DNA of 43,678 nucleotides. It comes from Hungatella sp. UBA3048 (GTDB lineage: Bacteria > Bacillota > Clostridia > Lachnospirales > Lachnospiraceae). Numbering within the stretch: the first letter of the stretch is position 1; each line of letters starts with the position of its first letter. The notes beneath the pieces were generated by a model. That model was not told the DNA's origin, did not search any database, and saw nothing but the letters and a program-made list of their open reading frames with translations. This document shows, one piece after another, positions 8,157 to 14,992 of this stretch. Location: assembly GCA_002367105.1 (NCBI GenBank), contig DFCS01000027.1, positions 6,691-50,368 of the forward strand. Reading direction: 5' to 3'. Position numbers and translations under genes: made by a program.

Positions 8157-8864
8157 ATGATATTAAAGGATATATGGCTTGATGTTACGGCAGTAAAAGA
8201 GCGGGATCCGGCGGCCAGAAGCAAGCTTGAAGTGCTTTTGCTCTATCAGGGTGTTCATGCGTTGATCTGGCATCGTTTCGCTCACTGGTTTTACCAGCGC
8301 AAGATGTTTTTTATAGCCAGGTTTATTTCCCAGCTGGCAAGATTTTTTACACTGATCGAGATTCATCCCGGCGCACAGTTGGGGCATGGGATTTTAATTG
8401 ACCATGGCAGCGGAGTGGTGATCGGAGAAACTACGGTAGTAGGAGATAATTGTACGATTTATCAGGGAGTAACTTTAGGCGGTGTGGGACTTAATAAGGG
8501 AAAGCGCCATCCCACCCTTGGCAATAATGTAACCGTGGGAGCAGGGGCTAAGATTCTGGGCTCCTTTGACGTAGGAGATAATTGTACCATAGCGGCAAAT
8601 GCCGTGCTATTAAAGCCTTTGGAGAGCAACGTAACAGCGGTCGGAATTCCCGCCCGCCCGATTAAGATCGATGGTGTACCCCTTCCCAAGAAGGAAAGCA
8701 ATCTGGTGACCATGGATCATTACTGCAAGATGGAAGAGCGGGTCAAGGAATTGGAAGAAACGCTGTCTAAACTGCAGACAGAGCTGTCTTCCTATCGGGA
8801 AAAAGAGCACTCCGATCAGGCGGAGGCATCTTTGGAGGGGAAAATTGAGGAACAGAAGGGTTAA
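8157..8864 (+). CDS. cysE: Serine O-acetyltransferase
   Basis: Transfers acetyl from acetyl-CoA to serine, giving O-acetylserine for cysteine synthesis. 235 aa. The short N-terminal helical part (HALIWHRFAHWFYQRKMFFIARFISQ) is of the Bacillus/EpsC type. The left-handed beta-helix hexapeptide domain follows, with HPGAQLGHGILIDHGSGVVIGET and TLGGVGLNKGKRHPTLGNNV. Unusually, about 45 residues beyond the usual end form a charged probable coiled coil (KMEERVKELEETLSKLQTEL). This could aid oligomerisation or replace the usual CysK-binding tail. GGAGAAGGAAGGGTAAT precedes ATG 8157. The gene stands alone between terminators. Confidence 0.9.
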   Translation: MILKDIWLDVTAVKERDPAARSKLEVLLLYQGVHALIWHRFAHWFYQRKMFFIARFISQLARFFTLIEIHPGAQLGHGILIDHGSGVVIGETTVVGDNCTIYQGVTLGGVGLNKGKRHPTLGNNVTVGAGAKILGSFDVGDNCTIAANAVLLKPLESNVTAVGIPARPIKIDGVPLPKKESNLVTMDHYCKMEERVKELEETLSKLQTELSSYREKEHSDQAEASLEGKIEEQKG

Positions 8865-8910
8865 AACTCTCTTGTATTTCAGGAAGTCCGGGAATGATAA
8901 CAAAAAAAGT

Positions 8911-8937
8911 ATAATGAAACATGCACCTGCATAAACT
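8911..8937 (+). promoter_or_regulatory. Candidate sigma-E promoter of sipL
   Basis: ATA (8911-8913), 16 bases, then CATAAACT (8930-8937) fits ATA-N16-18-CATACAHT with one mismatch. The predicted start, about 8944, lies inside the hairpin that follows, so such a transcript would lack the hairpin's 5' arm. TATAAT (8910-8915) might instead be a sigma-A -10, but no -35 is seen for it. Confidence 0.4.
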
Positions 8938-8976
8938 TTCTTAAAGGAATAAAGAAGGTAAGGCAGGTGCTTTTTT
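8923..8976 (+). terminator. Hairpin with T-run overlapping the sipL ribosome site
   Basis: GCACCTGC (8923-8930) pairs with GCAGGTGC (8963-8970), extended inside by ACTTTCTT (8935-8942) with AAGAAGGT (8952-8959), and a six-base T-run runs into ATG 8977. It can terminate cysE read-through. Its 3' arm also contains the purine-rich ribosome site of sipL. Confidence 0.7.
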
Positions 8977-10548
8977 ATGTTGGAGCTGGTGAAGAAAAAC
9001 ATACATATGAATCGTTGGAAAGGATATGCCGCATCCCAGATTACTCTTGACGATGACTTCATCGTCCCGGACAGTATGGATGATGTGGATCAGATCGTTT
9101 TAAGTTCCGGCGATATTACCATTGATTCCGTAAAGGTTCAGACAGAACGGGTCATGGTCCGGGGCAAGCTGGATTTTATGAATCTCTTACGGGGATCGGA
9201 AGGAGGGCTTCAGACCCTTTCCGGAAGCATTAACTTTGAGGAGCCCATCAATGTCCCCGGACTGGAGGAGAAGGATTATGTCCAGCTGGGGTGGGAGCTT
9301 GAGGATTTAAACGCTGGGCTTATTAATTCCAGGAAGCTGAGCGTAAAGTCGATCGTATCACTTAAGGTAAAGGTGGAAACTGCCAGCGATATAAGCGCTG
9401 CCGTAGAAGTGGACACGGGAGGCTCAGCATTAGATATGCCAATGGTGGAAACCCTTCGCCGCAATCTGGATGTTGCCTCCATTGCTCTCCGCCACAAGGA
9501 TACGTTTCGCATCAAGGATACGGTTACTCTGTCAGGAAACAAGCCAAACATTGATCAGGTTTTATGGACCGAAATGAAGTTAAGAGGCGTATCCTTACGG
9601 CCCATGGATGGAAAAATGATGCTTGACGGGGAACTGTTAGTCTTTGTTATTTACCAGGGAGAAGGGGAAGGCGCGCCTATCCAGTGGGTAGAAGAGAGCA
9701 TTCCGTTTTCAGGGGAACTGGCTGTTCCGGATATGACTGAGGATATGGTTCCTCTGGTTACAGTCCACATTATCCATAAGGATATTGAGGCAAAACCGGA
9801 TTCAGACGGCGAAATGCGGGAAATGGATGTGGATTCAGTTCTCGAGCTGGATATGAAGCTTTACAAGGAAGAGAATATGGAGCTGCTCAGCGATATATAT
9901 TCTACCAACAGGGAACTGACGCTGCAGACGGAGGAAGCTCTTTTTGATAAGATCCTGACGAAAAATATGAGCAGGTGCAAGGTTGTAGAAAAGATCGGCC
10001 TGGATCAGGCTGACCGGATCCTTCAGATATGCCACAGTGAAGGAACTGTTAAAATTGATGACACGGAAATCAAGGAGGATGGACTTCATGTGGAAGGCGT
10101 TTTAGAGGTGCGGATCCTTTATATGACTTCTGACGATGCCCAGCCGATCCAGTCAACCGTGGAAGATATTCCGTTCCATTTCCTGATTGAGGCCCCTGGA
10201 ATCAATGAGCAGACGGTTACCCAGCTGAATCCGGGCTTAGAACAGCTTAGCGCGGTTATGATGGGCGGAGGAACCGTAGAAGTGAAGGCGACCATTTCCC
10301 TTGACTTACTGGCCTTGCAGCCGATCCGTGAGCAGATCATCACAAACGCATTGGAATCGCCCATGGATCTAAACAACTTGCAGAAGCTTCCCGGAATCGT
10401 GGGATATATTGTGCAGCCTGATGATTCCCTCTGGAATATCGCTAAAAAGTTCCATACGACCATAGATACCATTATAGCGACCAATGGATTGACGGATAAA
10501 TCCGTAAGACCGGGTGACCGGCTGATTCTTGTGAAGGAATTGGCATAA
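8977..10548 (+). CDS. sipL: SipL-type SPOCS/LysM spore coat morphogenetic protein
   Basis: 523 aa, close to Clostridioides difficile SipL (about 520 aa), which binds SpoIVA and anchors coat layers around the forespore. The N-terminal part (1-160) opens MLELVKKNIHMNRWKG, typical of DUF3794/SPOCS proteins. Two further SPOCS-like beta repeats occupy roughly 160-300 and 310-455. A C-terminal LysM domain (about 474-521) reads YIVQPDDSLWNIAKKFHTTI then RPGDRLILVKEL. No signal peptide is visible, which fits a mother-cell protein. The start could be ATG 8977 or TTG 8980; the ribosome site AAGGCAGG (8960-8967) suits the first. Assignment to SipL is from domain order and length. Confidence 0.8.
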   Translation: MLELVKKNIHMNRWKGYAASQITLDDDFIVPDSMDDVDQIVLSSGDITIDSVKVQTERVMVRGKLDFMNLLRGSEGGLQTLSGSINFEEPINVPGLEEKDYVQLGWELEDLNAGLINSRKLSVKSIVSLKVKVETASDISAAVEVDTGGSALDMPMVETLRRNLDVASIALRHKDTFRIKDTVTLSGNKPNIDQVLWTEMKLRGVSLRPMDGKMMLDGELLVFVIYQGEGEGAPIQWVEESIPFSGELAVPDMTEDMVPLVTVHIIHKDIEAKPDSDGEMREMDVDSVLELDMKLYKEENMELLSDIYSTNRELTLQTEEALFDKILTKNMSRCKVVEKIGLDQADRILQICHSEGTVKIDDTEIKEDGLHVEGVLEVRILYMTSDDAQPIQSTVEDIPFHFLIEAPGINEQTVTQLNPGLEQLSAVMMGGGTVEVKATISLDLLALQPIREQIITNALESPMDLNNLQKLPGIVGYIVQPDDSLWNIAKKFHTTIDTIIATNGLTDKSVRPGDRLILVKELA

Positions 10549-10563
10549 TTTTATTCAATAAAG

Positions 10564-10595
10564 TGCCAGGCAGAAGGGATCGCTTTTGCCTGGCA
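10564..10595 (+). terminator. Probable terminator hairpin after sipL
   Basis: TGCCAGGCA (10564-10572) pairs perfectly with TGCCTGGCA (10587-10595). The following TAATTGATT is a poor T-run, so termination may be partial. Confidence 0.6.
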
Positions 10596-10651
10596 TAATT
10601 GATTATGCCTCTGAATGATTTTTAAAAAAAAGGGTATGATAAAGATTGCTA

Positions 10652-10681
10652 TTCACATATCAGCTTGCCCTGTTATATAAT
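10652..10681 (+). promoter_or_regulatory. Candidate promoter for the GIY-YIG gene
   Basis: TTCACA (10652-10657) and TATAAT (10676-10681) are 18 bases apart. About 150 bases of leader follow before ATG 10841, including a palindrome of the form CTATAGCTaAGCTATAG at 10685-10701. I see no other clear element in the 10596-10840 gap. Confidence 0.5.
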
Positions 10682-10840
10682 ATACTATAGCTAAGCTATA
10701 GCTTCAACCATCGATGGCGCCTAAACGCATCCAGCTGGTGCTTAAGATAGATGACAGGTTACCCTGGACGGTAGTGACGTATTGCAAGGCGTTATTACCG
10801 TTTACATACCCTGAATTTCCTGATACCGGAGAAGAAAAGC

Positions 10841-11086
10841 ATGAATTATACCTATATTTTAAGATGTGCAGATGATACCCTGTATTGCGGCTGGACAAAC
10901 CACTTAGAGAAGCGTTTAATAGCCCATAACCAGGGAAAAGGGGCCAAATACACAAAAGCCCGCAGACCTGTGGTTCTGGCTTACTGGGAGGAGTTTTCCA
11001 CAAAAGAAGAAGCCATGCGGAGGGAAGCCGCTATTAAAAAACTTACCAGGAAGGACAAGCTAAAACTGATGGGGGAAATAGTATAA
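10841..11086 (+). CDS. GIY-YIG nuclease-fold small protein (UPF0213/YhbQ type)
   Basis: 81 aa, the whole length of this single-domain family. The opening MNYTYILRCADDTLYCGWT carries the YxYIL...LYCGxT form of GIY-YIG. RLIAHNQGKGAKYTKARRPV provides the conserved R, H and arginine-rich stretch, and E in EEFSTKEEAMRREAAIK completes the usual active-site set. The family includes structure-selective DNA nucleases of uncertain job. GGAGAAG (10829-10835) precedes ATG 10841. It converges with the hemolysin III gene; one shared hairpin lies between the two. Confidence 0.88.
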   Translation: MNYTYILRCADDTLYCGWTNHLEKRLIAHNQGKGAKYTKARRPVVLAYWEEFSTKEEAMRREAAIKKLTRKDKLKLMGEIV

Positions 11087-11087
11087 G

Positions 11088-11130
11088 AAAAACCGTCAAG
11101 GCCGCGAGTATGCGGGACTGACGGTTTTTC
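11088..11130. terminator. Bidirectional terminator
   Basis: AAAAACCGTCA (11088-11098) pairs perfectly with TGACGGTTTTT (11119-11129). There are A-runs on one side and T-runs on the other, so it serves both the GIY-YIG gene (+) and the hemolysin III gene (-). Confidence 0.88.
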
Positions 11131-11135
11131 CGGTG

Positions 11136-11783
11136 TCAGGCAACAAAATGGTACATCAGGATATAATGACATAAGCTTCCGCCCATGACGAATAGGTGAA
11201 AGATCTCGTGGGATCCAAAGCTTTTATGCTTAGCATTAAAAAGAGGAAGCTTCAGAGCATAGATAATGCCGCCTATGGTATAGATGATACCACCTGCAAG
11301 CAGCCAGAGAAACCCGGCAGAAGAAAGGGTATCCGTAATCTTTGAAAATGCCAGAACGCAAACCCAGCCCATGGCAATGTAGAGGCTGGACGAAAACCAT
11401 TTAGGGCACATAATAAAACATGCTTTTATGATAATTCCTGAAATGGCAATGCCCCAAACCAGAGCAAGCAGGCTCCAGCCAGTCTTATCACCCAGAACGA
11501 TCAGACAGATTGGCGTGTACGTTCCTGCAATCAGGATGAAAATCATCATATGATCTAATTTTTTCAGCAGACGGTTGATTTTCGGTGAGATATCAAGAGT
11601 ATGGTAGATGGTGCTGGCTGCGTAAAGAAAAACCATACTGATAATAAAAACCGTTAGGGCGGCCATATGGAGCCCCCCGTCGGAAGAAGCCTTAATAAGC
11701 AGTGGTGTTGCGGCAATAAGCGCCAGTATCATGGCGATAAAATGTGTGAGGGCGCTGACCGGATCTTTAATTTTAATTTCCAT
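11136..11783 (-). CDS. Hemolysin III family (TrhA/PAQR-like) membrane protein
   Basis: 215 aa with about seven hydrophobic helices, the size of TrhA/YqfA. Family marks: DPVSALTHFIAMILALIAATPLL near the N-terminus with the conserved SALTH, STIYHTLD (about 77-84), DHMMIFILIAGTYTPICL, and HEIFHLFVMGGSLCHY near the C-terminus. The S-H-H-H set matches the putative metal site of the PAQR fold. In bacteria such proteins affect membrane lipid balance; true hemolysis is doubtful. On the - strand AAGGAGGTTTTCC stands before the start at 11783. An A/T-rich control region with a perfect inverted repeat lies upstream. Confidence 0.88.
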   Translation of the reverse strand: MEIKIKDPVSALTHFIAMILALIAATPLLIKASSDGGLHMAALTVFIISMVFLYAASTIYHTLDISPKINRLLKKLDHMMIFILIAGTYTPICLIVLGDKTGWSLLALVWGIAISGIIIKACFIMCPKWFSSSLYIAMGWVCVLAFSKITDTLSSAGFLWLLAGGIIYTIGGIIYALKLPLFNAKHKSFGSHEIFHLFVMGGSLCHYILMYHFVA

Positions 11784-11826
11784 GGAAAACCTCCTTGTAG
11801 AAAATGAAAACTTTTAATGTAGTAAT

Positions 11827-11841
11827 CAATACTATGTATTG
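11827..11841. promoter_or_regulatory. Operator-like inverted repeat upstream of hemolysin III
   Basis: CAATAC-TAT-GTATTG is a perfect 6+6 inverted repeat, 44 bases before the hemolysin III start. Next to it, TATACTATA at about 11851-11859 gives a second TATAGTAT-like half site on the - strand. This looks like a dimeric repressor site or a strong A/T-rich promoter; the regulator is unknown. Confidence 0.4.
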
Positions 11842-11985
11842 TATTTTTATATACTATACACTTTACATGAAAAAAATGCAATAGTTTTTTAAGATAAAAT
11901 TATAAAAAGGAGTTTGCCATAATTGAAACAATAAAATATAATGAATAGATAAATGAAATTTATAAAAGAAAGGTATGACCGCCCT

Positions 11986-12723
11986 ATGAATCAGACGATA
12001 AAAGAACTTATGGAAAGAAAATCTGTCCGTGTATATGAGGACCGGGCCATTGAACCGGAGAAAAAAGCGGCTATTATAGAGGCGGCCCTTCAGGCTCCTA
12101 CGGCAGGAAACATGACCCTGTATTCCATTATTGATGTGACGGACCAGGAGCGAAAGGATACTCTGTCAGTAACCTGCGATAACCAGCCATTTATTGCAAA
12201 GGCACCGCTAGTGCTGGTTTTTGTAGCAGATTATCAGAAGTGGTACGAGCTGTTCTGCCACTATGAAGAAGAGGTCCGCCATCCTGGACTTGGAGATCTT
12301 TTGCTGGCTTGTGATGATGCCCTTATAGCCGCTCAGAATGCGGTTGTGGCGGCAGAATCCATGGGCATTGGATCCTGTTACATTGGGGATATTATGGAGC
12401 ATTATGAAACCCACAGGGATTTGTTCGGCCTTCCAAAGTATGCGGTTCCGGCGGCCATGGTGGTCTTTGGATATCCCTCCAGGCAGCAGCAGGAGAGAAA
12501 AAAGCCGGAGCGGCTTAAGCCTGAGGCTGTGGTATCCACGAATTCCTACCGCCGGTTAAGCCCGGAGGAATTTACCCTGGAGCTTAAAAAGACCCAGGGC
12601 AGGGAAGAGGACTTTGAGCGATGGATAAAGGCTTTTTGCAAACGCAAATGGAATTCTGATTTCAGCGCAGAGATGAGCCGGTCTGTGGAAGCTATGATGG
12701 CTGCATGGAAGAAAGAGGAGTAA
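11986..12723 (+). CDS. Nitroreductase family FMN protein
   Basis: 245 aa. MNQTIKELMERKSVRVYEDRAI is the classical N-terminal FMN-binding segment with RKSVR, followed by ALQAPTAGNMT. The central NAVVAAESMGIGSCYIGDI and PAAMVVFGYPS are typical of NfsA/FRP-type flavin reductases. It probably reduces nitro or quinone-like compounds with NAD(P)H. An open frame extends upstream to 11953, but only ATG 11986 has a suitable ribosome site (GAAAGGTATGACC), so the extra 11 residues are left out. It starts a same-strand pair with the pseudouridine synthase nine bases after its stop. Confidence 0.87.
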   Translation: MNQTIKELMERKSVRVYEDRAIEPEKKAAIIEAALQAPTAGNMTLYSIIDVTDQERKDTLSVTCDNQPFIAKAPLVLVFVADYQKWYELFCHYEEEVRHPGLGDLLLACDDALIAAQNAVVAAESMGIGSCYIGDIMEHYETHRDLFGLPKYAVPAAMVVFGYPSRQQQERKKPERLKPEAVVSTNSYRRLSPEEFTLELKKTQGREEDFERWIKAFCKRKWNSDFSAEMSRSVEAMMAAWKKEE

Positions 12724-12732
12724 AACATAGAC

Positions 12733-13434
12733 ATGGATCTTAACATACTGTATGAAGATGATGAGATACTGGTGGTAGAAAAACCAGTGGGAATAGAATC
12801 CCAAACCGCAAGATCCTTTGAGCCGGATATGGTCAGCGAGGTGAAGAAACATATCAACACGTTATCCCCAAAGCAAGGGGAGCCTTATGTGGGAGTTATC
12901 CACAGGCTGGATAAGCCGGTTGGAGGCGTCATGGTGTATGCAAAGACCAAAGGAGCTGCTGAGTCCTTAAGCAGTCAGGTTTCTAAACATCAAATGGAGA
13001 AAATTTATTATGCCGTGGTTTGTGGAAAACCTGTGGAAAACTTTGGCGCTTACGTGGATTATTTGTGGAAGGACGGAAAAACTAATTGTTCTAAAATTGT
13101 GGATAAGGGGATAAAAGGTGCAAAACTCGCAGAACTCCATTATCAGGTTGTGGAAAACAAAAACATCGGGAATGAAGAGTGCAGCCTGACTAAGATCACG
13201 TTAAAAACCGGCCGTCACCATCAGATCCGGGTACAGATGGCGGGTCACGGCACACCCCTGTGGGGTGACCGGAAGTACAATCCCCAGGTTCAAAAGAATA
13301 CTGCCAGCGGTAACGTGGCGTTATTTGCTTACAGTTTATCATTTTACCATCCAGTCACAAAGAAAAGGCTGAGTTTTTCAGTGAAACCAAAGGGAGAAGT
13401 CTTTGAGTTGTTTTCAATACCGGGAATTGCTTAA
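12733..13434 (+). CDS. RluA-family RNA pseudouridine synthase
   Basis: 233 aa with the catalytic HRLDKPVGGVMVYAKT, where the aspartate attacks the uridine. LYEDDEILVVEKPVGI is the usual opening and KTGRHHQIRVQMAGHGTPLWGD the usual third motif. There is no S4 RNA-binding domain, so it is a short RluA-type enzyme that could act on rRNA or tRNA; the site cannot be told from sequence. GAAAGAGGAGTAAAACATAG in the end of the nitroreductase gene provides the ribosome site. It is probably co-transcribed with the nitroreductase. Confidence 0.9.
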   Translation: MDLNILYEDDEILVVEKPVGIESQTARSFEPDMVSEVKKHINTLSPKQGEPYVGVIHRLDKPVGGVMVYAKTKGAAESLSSQVSKHQMEKIYYAVVCGKPVENFGAYVDYLWKDGKTNCSKIVDKGIKGAKLAELHYQVVENKNIGNEECSLTKITLKTGRHHQIRVQMAGHGTPLWGDRKYNPQVQKNTASGNVALFAYSLSFYHPVTKKRLSFSVKPKGEVFELFSIPGIA

Positions 13435-13464
13435 AGAAGGAATTTTTTACTAATCAGATTTCGC

Positions 13465-13493
13465 ATATTTTCTCACCGGACGGCTCATAATAG
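13465..13493 (+). promoter_or_regulatory. Candidate sigma-E promoter of the ytvI-like gene
   Basis: ATA (13465-13467) inside GCATATT, 18 bases, then CATAATAG (13486-13493) resembles ATA-N16-18-CATACAHT. In Bacillus subtilis ytvI is a sigma-E gene, which agrees. Just after it TTGTAC (13497-13502) and GTACAA (13510-13515) form an inverted repeat. Confidence 0.4.
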
Positions 13494-13534
13494 TGATTGT
13501 ACAAAAGAAGTACAAATCAGAAACAGGTGAGTCC

Positions 13535-14638
13535 ATGGTGAAACCGAGCAGGAAACTGAAGAAAACATTATTAATATTGGGAGTTACAGGGGCAGTGTAT
13601 CTGTGTTTTCGATATCTGCTGCCCCTTGTGATTCCCTTTTTGATTGCATATGTATTTGCCCTTTCCCTACGGCCCTCTGCTCTTTGGGTTGAGAAAAAGA
13701 CCCGCTTCATTGTAAAGGGAAAGGTGATTTCCATTCCCCTTGCAGTTATTGGCGGAGTAGAGATCATACTTCTTATGATCGCTTTTGGGATCCTTCTTTA
13801 CGTGGGTGGAAGAAAGCTGCTTTTGGAAGCCAGGCTTTTGCTTCAAAGTCTTCCTGCAATCCTGGAAGGCGTGGATCACTGGCTCATGGATAACTGTTCC
13901 TTTGCAGAGCGTTTTTTAAAGCTGCCTGACGGATATGCGGTAGAAATCGTAAGGGATATCATCACAGGAGGGCAGACTGCCATTAAAAGCAGGATCATGC
14001 CTTTTCTCATGGTAAACTCCATGACCATTATGAAATGGATCGTTCAGGCAACCGTTATCATCATCATACTGCTTATTGCCACGGTCCTGTCCCTTCAGGA
14101 AATGGATGAGATCCGGGAAAGACGGGACAATTCCATATTCCGCTTTGAATATGCCATGCTGGGAAGACGGCTTACAACGGTGGGAAGCGCCTGGTTAAAA
14201 ACTCAGGGGGCTATCATGATGTTTACCATGGTGGTTTGTTCGTCAGGACTGTTTTTACTGGGAAATCCCTACTTTATATTATTCGGGATCGGGATCGGGC
14301 TATTGGATGCGCTTCCGATTTTCGGGACCGGGACGGTGCTCATTCCCTGGGCCCTATTTTCCATGATCAATAAGAACTGGAAGTACGGAATCGGACTGAT
14401 CATCATTTATGTGATCTGCTATTTTCTAAGAGAGATCATGGAAGCTAAAATCATGGGAGGACAAGTCGGCCTTACGCCTTTGGAAACCCTTGCTTCCATG
14501 TACGTAGGACTTCAGCTCTTCGGGCTTTTGGGATTTATTCTTGGCCCTATCGGCTTATTGATTGTGGAAGATATTGTGGAGGTATATGAGTGCTGGTGCT
14601 GCCATGATGGAAAGGAAAGTCTGGATCCGGAGGAATGA
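13535..14638 (+). CDS. AI-2E transporter family protein, YtvI-like sporulation membrane protein
   Basis: 367 aa polytopic membrane protein of the AI-2E/PerM family. Hydrophobic segments lie near 13-48, 60-88, 165-190 and through much of 225-350. Family text includes LLPLVIPFLIAYVFAL near the N-terminus, ILFGIGIGLLDALPIFGTG (the conserved P-x-x-G region) and LTPLETLASMYVGLQLFGLLGFILGP. Length and the sporulation-rich neighbourhood point to the YtvI subgroup made during sporulation; substrate unknown. ATG 13535 follows ACAGGTGAGTCC; the longer GTG 13493 frame would start inside the promoter. No strong terminator follows. Confidence 0.78.
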   Translation: MVKPSRKLKKTLLILGVTGAVYLCFRYLLPLVIPFLIAYVFALSLRPSALWVEKKTRFIVKGKVISIPLAVIGGVEIILLMIAFGILLYVGGRKLLLEARLLLQSLPAILEGVDHWLMDNCSFAERFLKLPDGYAVEIVRDIITGGQTAIKSRIMPFLMVNSMTIMKWIVQATVIIIILLIATVLSLQEMDEIRERRDNSIFRFEYAMLGRRLTTVGSAWLKTQGAIMMFTMVVCSSGLFLLGNPYFILFGIGIGLLDALPIFGTGTVLIPWALFSMINKNWKYGIGLIIIYVICYFLREIMEAKIMGGQVGLTPLETLASMYVGLQLFGLLGFILGPIGLLIVEDIVEVYECWCCHDGKESLDPEE

Positions 14639-14671
14639 ATGAAATACTTTGGCTGACAAGTCCGGACCCAC

Positions 14672-14700
14672 TTGACAAACATTTGCAAATAACGTAAAAT
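14672..14700 (+). promoter_or_regulatory. Promoter of the proS T-box transcript
   Basis: TTGACA (14672-14677) and TAAAAT (14695-14700) are separated by exactly 17 bases, a near-ideal sigma-A promoter. The start is expected near 14707. Confidence 0.75.
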
Positions 14701-14706
14701 CAACCA

Positions 14707-14960
14707 TACAATCTTATATTATAATGAAGAACTAAGACGTTGAAGAGGACCAGTAGGTGATGATGTATCCCAGAGAGAAGGCTGTTTGCTGAAAGGCCTT
14801 TATACCTCTCATAACCCAACCTACCTCGGAGTCCCGCAGCAAACTGCGGCGCAGTTCCTGCGTTAACGGATAATAAAGTGAGTCATGGCATTGTCCATGG
14901 CTAAATTGGGTGGCACCGCCGAGCTGTTCGGTCCCTTTTAGGGAACGGATGGCTCTTTTT
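14707..14960 (+). ncRNA. T-box riboswitch leader controlling proS
   Basis: This leader of about 250 nt shows the T-box signature TGGGTGGCACCGCC (14907-14920) just before a terminator and a synthetase gene. Stem I begins around 14725 with CCAGTAGGTGATGATG, including an AGTA element, and a long folded region follows. Uncharged tRNA should pair through the specifier and the T-box bulge, favouring the antiterminator and proS expression when proline is short. Proline codons (CCC, CCT) occur in ATAACCCAACCTACC (14812-14826), opposite the AGTA element, where the specifier should be. I cannot fix which triplet is used without folding. Confidence 0.88.
14918..14960 (+). terminator. T-box attenuator terminator
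   Basis: GAGCTGTTCGGTCCCT (14921-14936) pairs with AGGGAACGGATGGCTC (14940-14955) with G-U pairs and small bulges, followed by TTTTTATTTTTT. It is mutually exclusive with the T-box antiterminator just upstream. Confidence 0.85.
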
Positions 14961-14992
14961 ATTTTTTATGAGGATAGGAAAGGAGAATTGTT

